Assembly: GCA_910578475.1 (NCBI GenBank)
Contig: CAJTRK010000024.1
Span: 1-55,252, forward strand
Direction: 5' to 3'
DNA: 55,252 nt
Origin: an uncultured Lachnospiraceae bacterium
Lineage (GTDB): Bacteria > Bacillota > Clostridia > Lachnospirales > Lachnospiraceae
Shown: one piece after another, positions 1-7,151 of the stretch
How the letters are laid out: every line of letters starts with the position of its first letter
Position numbering within the stretch: position 1 is the stretch's first letter
The notes under the pieces: generated by a model
Told to the model about the DNA's origin: nothing
The model's input: the letters and a program-made list of their open reading frames with translations, nothing else
The model's database searches: none
Translations under genes and position numbers: made by a program

Positions 1-416
1 CATTTAATTTGACGAATATAAGAAAGACTTGGAGCACCTAGGGTGCTGGATAACATTACGGTTGGAATACCAAGCTTCCGTATTCCACCGTCTGGCTTGG
101 GAATCTCCACTCGTCTCACCGGGTCGGGGGTGTATTTTCCCCTTCTGATTCTCTCGATAAGCCCTTTCTGGTTCTCCCTCAGGTATGCGCCTGTTTCTTC
201 CACGGTAATCCCGTCAATTCCCGGCGCTCCCTTGTTTGCCTTTACTCTCTTAAAAGCTCTGTTAAGGTTGTCCTTTTTCAGTATCTCCTCCAAAAGTTCC
301 GGCTGTACACTGTCACGTTCCTTCCATATCCGGCGGAAAGAACGGTGCGCTCTCACATACCCTTCGCGTTCCGCGCTATCTCTTTGTGAGCAGCTGTCTT
401 TGTTTTCTACTCCCAA
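1..416 (-). pseudogene. ltrA: Group II intron reverse transcriptase/maturase, N-terminal part, interrupted
   Basis: The protein would catalyse intron splicing and reverse transcription during retrohoming. The start is a TTG at 416, 7 nt after AAAGGAGG. The N-terminal RT region is clear: NKGAPGIDGITVEE around residues 57-70, then RGKYTPDPVRRVEIPKPDGG and RKLGIPTV, which are LtrA RT-0/RT-1 motifs. After PTV the family continues with a DRVVQQA-like block, but here the frame reads MLSSTLGAPS and nothing recognisable. The last 55 bases therefore look foreign, and contain a small palindrome at 33-47 (AGCACC-TAG-GGTGCT). Either another element inserted into the gene or a deletion joined unrelated DNA. 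The frame stays open to the window edge, so the true end is unseen. Confidence 0.75.
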
Positions 417-852
417 TGTTCTTTCCTCCTTTCCCGGTTGTACTAATGACTCCTGTTGATTCGGTCCTTTGCCTCTCGGCTACTATGACCTCGGCTGACT
501 TCTGTACGTTCAATATTATCTCACGATAATGGTTATCCCTTTCAGGACGTATCGTACAGACCTCCCCGGGTACCACACGTTTCTTTCTCTCCATCTATCT
601 GCCACATTTACCATACATGATTCCGTGTAGTTATTGGGCTTCAACTTGTGAGGCAGTCTTACCCTCATGCATAGCCTGATGTGATTTCTGTTCGTCAGAC
701 CAGAGATTTGCCCATGGGTTAGTATGTTCCCCATATCCGGCTTCCTTCAGATTCCACCTCACGATGGACACCCTTGCCTTCGACTATATCCTTCCCACTA
801 CCGGGCGGATTCCGGACTTGCACCGGTTAGAAACGTGCGCCGCCGGGCGCAC
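1..852 (-). mobile_element. Group II intron, 5' portion (probably IIC type)
   Basis: Read on the minus strand, position 852 begins GTGCG, the conserved 5' end of group II introns. It is followed by a typical structured domain I (GTGCAAGTCC, then GTGGGAAGGATATAGTCGAA) and a maturase gene further in. The start lies 3 nt after the T-tract of a terminator hairpin (861-887), which is the preferred insertion context of group IIC introns. The intron runs off the left edge, and its maturase loses homology at about position 55, so the 3' half, domains V-VI and the 3' splice site are not visible. The intron identity is well supported; the class assignment rests mainly on the terminator context. Confidence 0.85.
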
Positions 853-855
853 CGC

Positions 856-886
856 AAAAAACACCGGACATGAGATGTGTCCGGTG
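856..886 (-). terminator. Intrinsic terminator used as intron insertion site
   Basis: On the minus strand a 9-bp perfect stem (arms 862-870 and 878-886, CACCGGACA/TGTCCGGTG) with a 7-nt loop is followed by six T residues (861-856). It ends the small transcription unit starting near 1110, and the group II intron begins 3 nt further on. Confidence 0.85.
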
Positions 887-908
887 CATTTCAGTATAAA
901 TGGCAGTT

Positions 909-1076
909 TTATTTTCTTACATATAACAAACAGAACTCTCCATCCGCATTACCGTTTTCATGCACAGACACATCAGACCTGCCTTCCGTAACTGTGCACC
1001 TTGCGGCTTCAAGTTACAGATAAGTACGTCCGTAATACATGTACATGTAATTTCCTGTGTTCTGCGGATTCTGCAT
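909..1076 (-). pseudogene. Small unknown gene with an in-frame TAA stop
   Basis: An ATG at 1076 follows AAAGG with a 7-nt spacer. The frame reads MQNPQNTGNYMYMYYGRTYL, meets TAA at 1016-1014, and continues in the same frame for another 34 codons ending GEFCLLYVRK and TAA at 911-909. The downstream part looks protein-like (VSVHENGNADGEF). A strong promoter (1117-1145) and a terminator (856-886) frame exactly this interval, so it is a one-gene unit. It is either a 55-codon gene broken by a nonsense change, or a 20-residue peptide followed by untranslated RNA. I do not recognise the protein. Confidence 0.4.
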
Positions 1077-1116
1077 AAAAAAACCTTTCTCTGTTCTGAG
1101 CTTTTAAATTTTTCTA

Positions 1117-1145
1117 AGAATAGCACATGGGGATAAATATGTCAA
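1117..1145 (-). promoter_or_regulatory. Sigma-A promoter for the small unit at 909-1076
   Basis: On the minus strand TTGACA (1145-1140), a 17-bp spacer and TATTCT (1122-1117) form a near-consensus vegetative promoter. Transcription would start near 1110 and end at the hairpin near 860, giving an RNA of about 250 nt. Confidence 0.7.
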
Positions 1146-1204
1146 GCCGTCAGATTTCCTTATGTCAGTTTTATGTCAGTTTCCTTATGCCAGTTTCCCT
1201 GAAA

Positions 1205-1633
1205 TCAGATTTCCTTGATAAAGAACAGTTCCATAGGCTGTGCAAATCCGGGAATGTCAATGATGAAACCGCCGCAGTCTTTATAGCCCTGCTTACGGTA
1301 AAAATGCTGCGCCGTTTCATCTGCCTGCGTAGAAGTCAACAGCATCGCATACCCCTGTTCTTTCATATCGTTTTCCCAATATTCCATCAACTGTCTGCCG
1401 CAGCCTTTTCTCTGGTATTTTTCATCTATGAAAAGCATATTGCAAAACGGTGTGTTATCCCAAAACAGGCTGTATCGGAGCAAGCCTGCCGGCGTGCCGT
1501 CAAGCAGTATGACATATCCTCTTCTGGTCCGGACTTTTTCTTCAAATTCAGCCTTCGGTAAATGTTTGTCCAGCCGATACCAGAATGGTTCGTCTTCTTT
1601 TTTTACATATCGTATTTCAGTCATTTTAATCAC
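1205..1633 (-). CDS. GNAT family N-acetyltransferase
   Basis: This is a 142-residue single-domain acetyltransferase, the usual size for the family. The acetyl-CoA binding motif A is visible as EKYQRKGCGRQLM (Q/RxxGxG pattern) around residue 75. The C-terminal HFYRKQGY pattern is typical motif B (residues about 110-117). The start is a GTG at 1633, 4-5 nt after AAAGGAG; an ATG at 1624 is the alternative. It is the last gene of the PadR-headed operon, 12 nt after the methyltransferase. The substrate cannot be deduced. Confidence 0.85.
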   Translation of the reverse strand: MIKMTEIRYVKKEDEPFWYRLDKHLPKAEFEEKVRTRRGYVILLDGTPAGLLRYSLFWDNTPFCNMLFIDEKYQRKGCGRQLMEYWENDMKEQGYAMLLTSTQADETAQHFYRKQGYKDCGGFIIDIPGFAQPMELFFIKEI

Positions 1634-1645
1634 GGCACTCCTTTT

Positions 1646-2242
1646 TCATCGCTCCGTCTTCTCCCAAATCTCCACATATCTTCCGCTGAGGAACGGGCCA
1701 AGCCGTTCGACTCTCCGGTAATTATCCGGCAGAATTTTGTCCCAGTGGAGAAAATGGCTTCCGCCGCCTTCCGGAACGGTATCGACGATAAAGCGGCGGA
1801 CGTCGTTTCTTTTCGCCGCCGTATGGTAGGGTTCTCTCCAGGTCTCTTCCGTTCCGCCGTGCATAAAATTCAACGTAACAAGATAATCCACCGGCTTTTC
1901 GACAAGCGCGTCAAAGCTGCCGGTCCGCCAGGTAATCGTTTTATCGTTCAGTTCGCGCGCCGCCAGTATCACTTCTTCATGCAGGTCCAGGCCAATTCTT
2001 TTCTCCGCCTTCACATGCTGTAAGATTCCGCCCAGGCCGCAGCCGATATCGACGACGGTTCTGCCGTTATCCGCATTGATATAGTTCACACACGCCTGTG
2101 CATATTCCTTCCACTCGTAAGGGCTTAAATGCCATGAGTCAAAATGATATTTTTTAATCAGTTTTCCGTATTTTATCCGTTTCCATCCGCCGACGAACAC
2201 ATTTTTAAGGCCGACTTCCTTTATCTTTCGTATCAGTTTCAT
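1646..2242 (-). CDS. Class I SAM-dependent methyltransferase
   Basis: The 198-residue protein has a Rossmann-type SAM site, VVDIGCGLGGIL, near residues 63-74. It is followed by an acidic strand end (RIGLDLHEE) that would bind the SAM ribose. The C-terminal half, with FMHGGTEETWREPYH and VPEGGGSHFLHWDK, lacks a diagnostic substrate motif. The ATG follows GAGAGGAAA, which is part of a recurring hairpin plus ribosome-site module (see 2241-2272). It lies 9 nt downstream of the unknown 248-residue gene in the same operon. The methyl acceptor is unknown. Confidence 0.85.
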   Translation of the reverse strand: MKLIRKIKEVGLKNVFVGGWKRIKYGKLIKKYHFDSWHLSPYEWKEYAQACVNYINADNGRTVVDIGCGLGGILQHVKAEKRIGLDLHEEVILAARELNDKTITWRTGSFDALVEKPVDYLVTLNFMHGGTEETWREPYHTAAKRNDVRRFIVDTVPEGGGSHFLHWDKILPDNYRRVERLGPFLSGRYVEIWEKTER

Positions 2243-2272
2243 ATTTTCCTCTCACTCCGCCGCATCAGCGGC
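2241..2272 (-). repeat. Hairpin plus ribosome-site module, copy 1
   Basis: On the minus strand a GCCGC-TGAT-GCGGC hairpin is followed directly by GGAGTGAGAGGAAA and the start codon of the methyltransferase gene. The same arrangement recurs at 27822-27862 and 41982-42020. Here the hairpin overlaps the last codons of the upstream gene. Confidence 0.55.
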
Positions 2273-2998
2273 CTTCTCATCCACGCTTTCATCTTTGACA
2301 AACTGACTATCCGCCACACAGGGCAGGAAGACGAAATTCTCATCCGGTCCCGGCCCCTGTCCGGGTGCAAACCGCATAAAATGACTCTCCGGGTCCGTCA
2401 GAAGCCATGCCTTTAGTGCGGCGCTGTCCGCCGCTTCCGCCTTTTGCAGATTTGTCATGGTCTTCGGTTCCTCAAAATAGGAAAACAGGATATTCTCATG
2501 CAGGCAGATAAAATGATACCGGTCTCCTTCAATAAGTCCTTCCCGCATCAATGCCAGATGATGTCCCATATAGCTTTCCCATTTTTCGGGGGCAAGCAGC
2601 GCAATCCGCCCCCGGCGCAGCGTCGGCTTCCGGCCCTGCATCCATGTTTCCGCACTTTCGGGAACGGCATGGTAATAATAAGGCTGCATCCGAATCCAAC
2701 GCCTGTCACGGTCCGGCGCTTCCACCGTCTCCGCATGGCTTTGGAGAAAAGGTTCCAGAAAAGCGCAGAGTTTGTCCGGAACGACCTCTTCCCCGACCCC
2801 CTCCGTATAGAGAAAAAGGAATCTTCCGTAGCGGTAGAGGGATGCGGTCAGCAGCCTGTGTTCCTCTTTTGCCTGTACAAACGCTTTCCGGCACAGGCAA
2901 AACGCGGCGCCGGCCTGTTCTTCTCCGCTGTCTTTGCGCAATACTGCCCGGAAGCTTGCACGCATTACCTTCTGTTTCATCCATTCGTAATCTTCCAT
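2252..2998 (-). CDS. Hypothetical protein in PadR operon
   Basis: This 248-residue soluble protein has no signal peptide or membrane segment and no domain I recognise. The N-terminal half includes GRFLFLYTEGVGEEVVPDK, and the middle carries RWIRMQPYYYHAVP and LLAPEKWESYMGHHLALMRE. The C-terminus reads ENFVFLPCVADSQFV and ends in an Ala/Asp/Glu-rich tail. It lies 62 nt downstream of padR and 9 nt upstream of the methyltransferase, so it belongs to the PadR-controlled operon. The ribosome site is modest (GAAAGG, 12 nt from ATG). No function is proposed. Confidence 0.7.
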   Translation of the reverse strand: MEDYEWMKQKVMRASFRAVLRKDSGEEQAGAAFCLCRKAFVQAKEEHRLLTASLYRYGRFLFLYTEGVGEEVVPDKLCAFLEPFLQSHAETVEAPDRDRRWIRMQPYYYHAVPESAETWMQGRKPTLRRGRIALLAPEKWESYMGHHLALMREGLIEGDRYHFICLHENILFSYFEEPKTMTNLQKAEAADSAALKAWLLTDPESHFMRFAPGQGPGPDENFVFLPCVADSQFVKDESVDEKAADAAE

Positions 2999-3017
2999 CT
3001 TTGTCCCGTACCTTTCC

Positions 3018-3060
3018 GCGGCCGGTTCCGGCCGCTGCTTTATCCGGGCGTTTTTCGCCC
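3018..3060. other. Two GC-rich hairpins in the padR downstream gap
   Basis: A perfect 8-bp stem GCGGCCGG-TT-CCGGCCGC (3018-3035) and a smaller GGGCG-TTTTT-CGCCC hairpin (3046-3060) fill most of the 62-nt gap between padR and the next gene. There is no good T-tract on the minus strand, so they may stabilise or separate mRNA segments rather than terminate. Confidence 0.4.
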
Positions 3061-3600
3061 TCAGCCGCGCAGCATTTCTTCCGCCATTTCACACCATTCC
3101 AGATAAGTCTGGTAAGTCCTGATGCCAAATTCCACAGTAAGCAGATAATATTTGTGTGCCTCATCCTCGTCAAGGTGTTCCTGCAGCACCTTTCTTGCGC
3201 CGAGAAGATAGGGCAGTTCCTGCAAAACATTTTCCCGGAAAGCTCCGATATGTATCAGCGCCTGTTCCGCCCCCTGCTCTTTTCCAAAAAAAAGTTTTAA
3301 CAGCGTTTCATAGCGCAGTTCATCTTTTTCGACCGGATTCTTTAACCACGCTTTCAGATAATGCCGCCCCTCTTCCGTTATCGTATAGATAAACTTATTC
3401 CGTTTGTTTTCCCCGGCGTCTCTTTTAACGGCAAATCCGCGCTCCACGAGACCGCTCAGGGTAGGATATATGCTGCCATAGCTCGCTCCCCAGAAATATT
3501 TCAGCGTCGTATCCATCCGCTTCTTAATCTCGTAACCCGTCAGTTCTTCGTGGCTTAGCAGCCCCAGAATCACACAGTCCAGTTTTTTTTCCGATGCCAT
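3061..3600 (-). CDS. PadR family transcriptional regulator
   Basis: The 179-residue protein starts with the PadR winged-helix signature (LDCVILGLLSHEELTGYEIK, then ASYGSIYPTLSGLVERG). The beta wing follows (KFIYTITEEGRHYLKAWL). A C-terminal helical dimerisation domain of the VirR-like kind covers residues about 100-179. It is preceded by AAGGGGG 5-6 nt before ATG. It overlaps the upstream membrane ferredoxin gene by 77 nt. Two copies of a 19-bp palindrome in the operon promoter (4395-4447) are its likely operators, so it is probably autoregulated. PadR proteins normally repress and respond to small molecules or antibiotics; the inducer is unknown. Confidence 0.9.
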   Translation of the reverse strand: MASEKKLDCVILGLLSHEELTGYEIKKRMDTTLKYFWGASYGSIYPTLSGLVERGFAVKRDAGENKRNKFIYTITEEGRHYLKAWLKNPVEKDELRYETLLKLFFGKEQGAEQALIHIGAFRENVLQELPYLLGARKVLQEHLDEDEAHKYYLLTVEFGIRTYQTYLEWCEMAEEMLRG

Positions 3601-4369
3601 GATTACCCCCTTGTTCGCCTCTTATCTCATACGATAATACGCCACAAGGGCAGTTGTCAATACAGACGCCGCACTGAATGCACTCGCTGCTTCCGATTTG
3701 GCCGTTTCGAACTTCCTCCAAAATGGCAATGCTCATGGGGCAGACTTTCTCGCATTTTCCGCAGGAAACGCACTGTTCCGGTCTTTTTGCCCGAATATGT
3801 AATCCCGGAAGGTGGAGAAATCGCCGCAGCTTTATGCCAAGCGTCATAAACGGAGCCATCCAGCAAAAATAATGGCAGAAAGCTCTTTTTCCGCACAAGA
3901 GAGCCGGAATCAGAATCAGGAAGACGATGCCGTAATAGATGAGATAACTCTGTATCGACGAGACCGAAATGCCATGCTCCGTCGCGAAGAAAAAATCCAC
4001 CGTCATGATGCCGCCGCCTGCCAGATAGCAGCAAATGACCGCCGTCAGCCAGACTGCCCATATGACATATTTCATACGCAGACGCCATCCCTGCTTCGGG
4101 CTTCTCTCATTTACTGCGAATGCACATTCCTGTAATCCCCCTGCCGGACACAGACAGGCGCAGAACAAACGGCCAAATGGGATGGAAAAAAGAAACATCA
4201 TAACAAACACGAGAAAACTTCCGTTGATAATGCCGGCAAGGCCCGCGTTAATAATCAGCGCCGGGCTAAAATAATACAGGGTGACCGGAAAACATAAAAG
4301 GGAAATTATTAAGAGCATCTTTCGCAGCCGCTGCCGTTTCGTCATCAAAATAAACCGTGCTTTTTTCAT
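3524..4369 (-). CDS. NapH/CcoG-like membrane 4Fe-4S ferredoxin
   Basis: An integral membrane electron-transfer protein with about five hydrophobic segments. It has conserved membrane cysteines (GRLFCACLCPAGG and CGKRAFCHYFCW), as in the NapH family, then two 4Fe-4S sites, CVSCGKCEKVCP and CIQCGVCIDNCP. Family members pass electrons through the membrane in nitrate or related redox systems. After the second cluster the reading frame continues about 35 residues into padR (overlap 3524-3600). The tail looks unlike a conserved domain, so the C-terminus may be a recent extension or a frameshift product. The ATG at 4369 has AAAGGA 12 nt upstream; an ATG at 4381 lies too close to it. Confidence 0.85.
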   Translation of the reverse strand: MKKARFILMTKRQRLRKMLLIISLLCFPVTLYYFSPALIINAGLAGIINGSFLVFVMMFLFSIPFGRLFCACLCPAGGLQECAFAVNERSPKQGWRLRMKYVIWAVWLTAVICCYLAGGGIMTVDFFFATEHGISVSSIQSYLIYYGIVFLILIPALLCGKRAFCHYFCWMAPFMTLGIKLRRFLHLPGLHIRAKRPEQCVSCGKCEKVCPMSIAILEEVRNGQIGSSECIQCGVCIDNCPCGVLSYEIRGEQGGNHGIGKKTGLCDSGAAKPRRTDGLRD

Positions 4370-4394
4370 AGAAGTAACCATTCCTTTCGCGTAT

Positions 4395-4454
4395 ATATAT
4401 CACACTGATATATTGTATTTTTTATATTATATATCAGTGTGATATATTTTGCAA
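4395..4454 (-). promoter_or_regulatory. Promoter with two PadR-type operators
   Basis: On the minus strand TTGCAA (4454-4449), a 17-bp spacer and TATAAT (4431-4426) form a good promoter for the ferredoxin-padR operon. A 19-bp palindrome ATATATCACACTGATATAT fills the spacer (4429-4447). A second copy, in reverse orientation, lies just downstream (4395-4413). Each copy is itself an 8-3-8 palindrome. PadR proteins bind AT-rich palindromes of this type. The upstream copy also encodes the last codons of the MerR gene. Confidence 0.75.
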
Positions 4455-5260
4455 GGTATTTCTATCTGAACGACGGCATCCTCCATTCGGTCAATTACAT
4501 TCTCGTTAAGGATAATTTCATACGAAAATCCCGATAATGTCAGGCCATGTTCTTCGGCATACGCAAATATCTTCCGGTAACAAAGCGCCGCATTCTCCGG
4601 AGATTCTCTGTAAAAAGCCCGGATATAGTCTCCCGCAGGCTGTATGTGCAGCCCCTTTTTCTGAATGGGAAAAGGGATTTCGATGAACAGTCTGGAATAA
4701 TCTGTAAAATTCCCTTTATAAAGGCTTTCGACCGCTATCATCGTCCCATAAGAAGCATCGTGCAGGCGGCGCAGCTGGTACTTTTTCGTTTCCGCGGTAA
4801 TCATTTCCACCTGCTTGTCAAAAGACGTGTCCTTATCGATTGCCACGGTAACCAGGCAGCTTTCTTTTTTGGGAACGATGCTGATTTCCGATAAATCCAT
4901 CGTCAACAATGTCGCCATGTTCTGACAGTGGTAAGACAACTTTTTTCGGACCGCCTTTAAATATGCCATATCCCGGTCCAAATCTTCTATTTTTTCCCGC
5001 AAAAGCTGTTCCAGACTTTCTGCGGAACGGTCCTTCATAAAAACCTGGATTTCGTCAATCGAGACGTTCAGCTCCCGCAGCAGCAAAATCGTCTCCAATA
5101 TGGAACTCTGATAATAGCTGTAATACCGGTATCCGTTTTCCGGATGAATCATCGCAGGTCGAAACAGTCCGATTTCGTCATACCACATCAGTGTTTTCTT
5201 ATTGATGCCGTGCAGGGCCGCAAACTGGCCGATTGTGAGCATTTTTCTTTTTTTCTCCAT
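4427..5260 (-). CDS. MerR family regulator with effector-binding C-terminal domain
   Basis: The N-terminal MerR helix-turn-helix (MLTIGQFAALHGINKKTLMW, GLFRPA, NGYRYYSYYQ) covers residues about 7-75. A coiled dimerisation helix follows (EQLLREKIEDLDRDMAYLKA). Residues about 120-277 form a GyrI/BmrR-like ligand-binding domain with the typical FIEIPFPI and AGDYIRAFYRE segments. The chosen ATG at 5260 follows GAGAGGA; the frame is open upstream without another good site. It is divergent from a MATE exporter whose promoter has a 19-bp spacer and dyad, so it is very probably the activator of that exporter in response to a toxic compound. Confidence 0.92.
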   Translation of the reverse strand: MEKKRKMLTIGQFAALHGINKKTLMWYDEIGLFRPAMIHPENGYRYYSYYQSSILETILLLRELNVSIDEIQVFMKDRSAESLEQLLREKIEDLDRDMAYLKAVRKKLSYHCQNMATLLTMDLSEISIVPKKESCLVTVAIDKDTSFDKQVEMITAETKKYQLRRLHDASYGTMIAVESLYKGNFTDYSRLFIEIPFPIQKKGLHIQPAGDYIRAFYRESPENAALCYRKIFAYAEEHGLTLSGFSYEIILNENVIDRMEDAVVQIEIPCKIYHTDI

Positions 5261-5276
5261 CTTTTCAAATCCTCTC

Positions 5277-5307
5277 TTGACTGTACAGTTACTGTACGGT
5301 CTATTAT
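5277..5307 (+). promoter_or_regulatory. MerR-type promoter and operator of the MATE gene
   Basis: TTGACT (5277-5282) and TATTAT (5302-5307) are separated by 19 bp, the over-long spacer typical of MerR-activated promoters. The spacer contains a perfect dyad GTACAGT-T-ACTGTAC (5283-5297), the expected MerR binding site between the -35 and -10 elements. Confidence 0.85.
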
Positions 5308-5356
5308 AAAGCACATACCCGGGAAAAACAAGCTGCAGACAGAAAGGAATCATACA

Positions 5357-6688
5357 ATGGAAAATCAAAACGCATACAAGAAACCCGTAACTTTAAAAAA
5401 CATTCTCAAATTTGCCATTCCGACCATTGCAATGTCGGTCTTTATGTCTTTTTATACAATGGTTGACGGCCTGTTCGTGTCAAACCTGATTGGTACGGAC
5501 GCGCTTTCGGCCATCAACCTGACCGCTCCGGTAATCCAGCTGGTAACCGCAATTTCTACCATGCTCGCTACCGGCGGCAGCGCGGTCATTATGAAAAAAA
5601 TGGGAGAACAGAAACCGAAAGAAGCCAGAGAAGATTTCACTTTCCTGATAATCGTCAATGTGGCGGTCGGCCTTATTATGAGCCTGCTCGGCTATCTGGT
5701 CATGGAAAATATTTTTGGAAATATGGGGCTTTCCGGGGAAGTTGCCGGTTACTGTACCCGGTATCTCAGCCGTTATCTGCTGTTTACCATCCCCATTCTG
5801 CTTATGAACAATTTCACGCTCTATATGATTGCTTCGGAAAAAGCGAGCCTTTCTCTCCTATGCTCCGTTTCGGGCGGCGTCCTGAATATGATTCTCGATT
5901 ATCTTTTCATCGCGCTCTTTCATATGGGAATCGAAGGCGCAGCCATTGCCACAGGTCTTGGCTACTCCGTAACGGCCGTTGCAGGCCTGTTCGTATTCAG
6001 CCAAAAGAAGAACCTGCTTCATTTTACGAAACCGTCCTTCCGGTTCAAAGTGCTTGTAAATGCTGCGGCAAACGGCTGCTCCGAAATGGCAACGGCGTTG
6101 GTTACAGGCATTGTTACGATGATGTTCAACTGGACAATGCTGCACTATGTCGGTGAAAACGGCATCGCCGCCGTGACCATTATCATGTATGTCCTGATGT
6201 TCGCAAGCTCTCTCTATACCGGCTATTCCTATGGCGTGGCTCCCATGCTCAGCTACTGTTACGGAGAAAAGAACCATGAAAAACTGAAAAAGCTCGTCGC
6301 GGTCAGTCTGAAAATAATTGCTGTTATTTCCCTCGTTACGGCAGCGGCTTCTTTTGCAGCGACAAAACCTCTGGTATCTGTCTTTGCCCGCCCGGACAAC
6401 CCGGTGCATGACCTTGCCGTGACCGGAAACCGCATCTGCACCCTGGCGCTGCTTTTTATCGGCTTTAATATCTTTGCGAGCGGTATGTTTACGGCCCTGT
6501 CAAACGGCATCGTGTCGGCAGTCCTTGCTTTTTCCCGCTCCTTCGTATTCATGCTGATTACCATGCTTATCCTTCCCGCCATTCTCGGCGTAAACGGTAT
6601 CTGGCTCGCTACGCCGGCGGCGGAATTGATGGCTCTTATCCTGTCGGCTGCGATGTTCGTAAAACATCGGAAACGGTATCAATACTGA
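5357..6688 (+). CDS. MATE family multidrug exporter
   Basis: The 443-residue polytopic membrane protein belongs to the MATE (NorM/MepA/DinF) family, which exports cationic drugs against Na+ or H+. The first repeat begins LKFAIPTIAMSVFMSFYTMV with DGLFVSNLIG, and the second begins NGCSEMATALVTGIVT, showing the two-bundle architecture. There are about twelve hydrophobic segments and the length is normal for the family. The ATG at 5357 follows AAAGGA. It is controlled by the MerR promoter at 5277-5307 and is followed 15 nt later by a DUF3788 gene. Confidence 0.92.
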   Translation: MENQNAYKKPVTLKNILKFAIPTIAMSVFMSFYTMVDGLFVSNLIGTDALSAINLTAPVIQLVTAISTMLATGGSAVIMKKMGEQKPKEAREDFTFLIIVNVAVGLIMSLLGYLVMENIFGNMGLSGEVAGYCTRYLSRYLLFTIPILLMNNFTLYMIASEKASLSLLCSVSGGVLNMILDYLFIALFHMGIEGAAIATGLGYSVTAVAGLFVFSQKKNLLHFTKPSFRFKVLVNAAANGCSEMATALVTGIVTMMFNWTMLHYVGENGIAAVTIIMYVLMFASSLYTGYSYGVAPMLSYCYGEKNHEKLKKLVAVSLKIIAVISLVTAAASFAATKPLVSVFARPDNPVHDLAVTGNRICTLALLFIGFNIFASGMFTALSNGIVSAVLAFSRSFVFMLITMLILPAILGVNGIWLATPAAELMALILSAAMFVKHRKRYQY

Positions 6689-6703
6689 CTGGAGGCTTTG
6701 CGC

Positions 6704-7123
6704 ATGATTGATATAAAGGACCGCGGCGTTTGTCCGACCTTAAAAGAACTCGGAGATTATATCGGAAATCCGGTATTTACCAAATTTTGTTCAAAACTCA
6801 TGGAAACATTTCAGTGCAAGGAAAAAATAGAATACAGTTCCTGCAGTTGGGAACCCGGATGGAATATCAAATTCAGAAAAGCAGGCAAGAACCTTTGCAC
6901 CATTTACCCGAGAGAATCTTTCTTTACCGTGTTGCTCGTTGTCGGTAAAAAGGAAAAAGAATCCGTCGAAGCCGTACTGTCCGACTGCACGGACACATTG
7001 CAGGATATTTATCGGGAAACGCAGGAAGGAAACGGGCAAAAGTGGCTGATGATTGATTTACAGGACGAAGATGCCCTCTATAACGACGTATTCCGTCTTA
7101 TCGCAATCAGAAGGGCGGCCTGA
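6704..7123 (+). CDS. DUF3788 family protein
   Basis: The 139-residue cytoplasmic protein matches my memory of the DUF3788 family. It shows SSCSWEPGWNIKFRKAGKNL, then CTIYPRESFFTVLLVVGKKE and a C-terminal KWLMIDLQDED. The family has no established function but is frequent in Firmicutes near transporters or regulators. The ATG at 6704 has GGAGG 8 nt upstream; a TTG at 6698 lies too near it. It is probably co-transcribed with the MATE gene. Confidence 0.8.
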   Translation: MIDIKDRGVCPTLKELGDYIGNPVFTKFCSKLMETFQCKEKIEYSSCSWEPGWNIKFRKAGKNLCTIYPRESFFTVLLVVGKKEKESVEAVLSDCTDTLQDIYRETQEGNGQKWLMIDLQDEDALYNDVFRLIAIRRAA

Positions 7124-7131
7124 CCGCCCTT
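7111..7131 (+). terminator. Hairpin at the end of the MATE-DUF3788 unit
   Basis: An 8-bp perfect stem (AAGGGCGG/CCGCCCTT) with a 5-nt loop overlaps the DUF3788 stop codon. The T-tract is weak, so efficiency is uncertain. It lies between convergent genes and could act in both directions. Confidence 0.55.
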
Positions 7132-7151
7132 CCCTTAACGTTACAAAACAC

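Noticed and set aside
43..459. Open frame on the plus strand across the intron maturase
   Set aside because: The minus-strand frame shows clear reverse-transcriptase motifs; the plus frame has no ribosome site or family resemblance.
917..1126. Minus-strand frame overlapping the small broken gene
   Set aside because: Its start overlaps the promoter -10 region and has no ribosome site; the alternative frame from 1076 has a ribosome site and protein-like sequence.
5277..5307. The MATE promoter region as a LexA site
   Set aside because: The GTACAGT-T-ACTGTAC dyad lacks the GAAC-N4-GTTC core; it fits a MerR operator.
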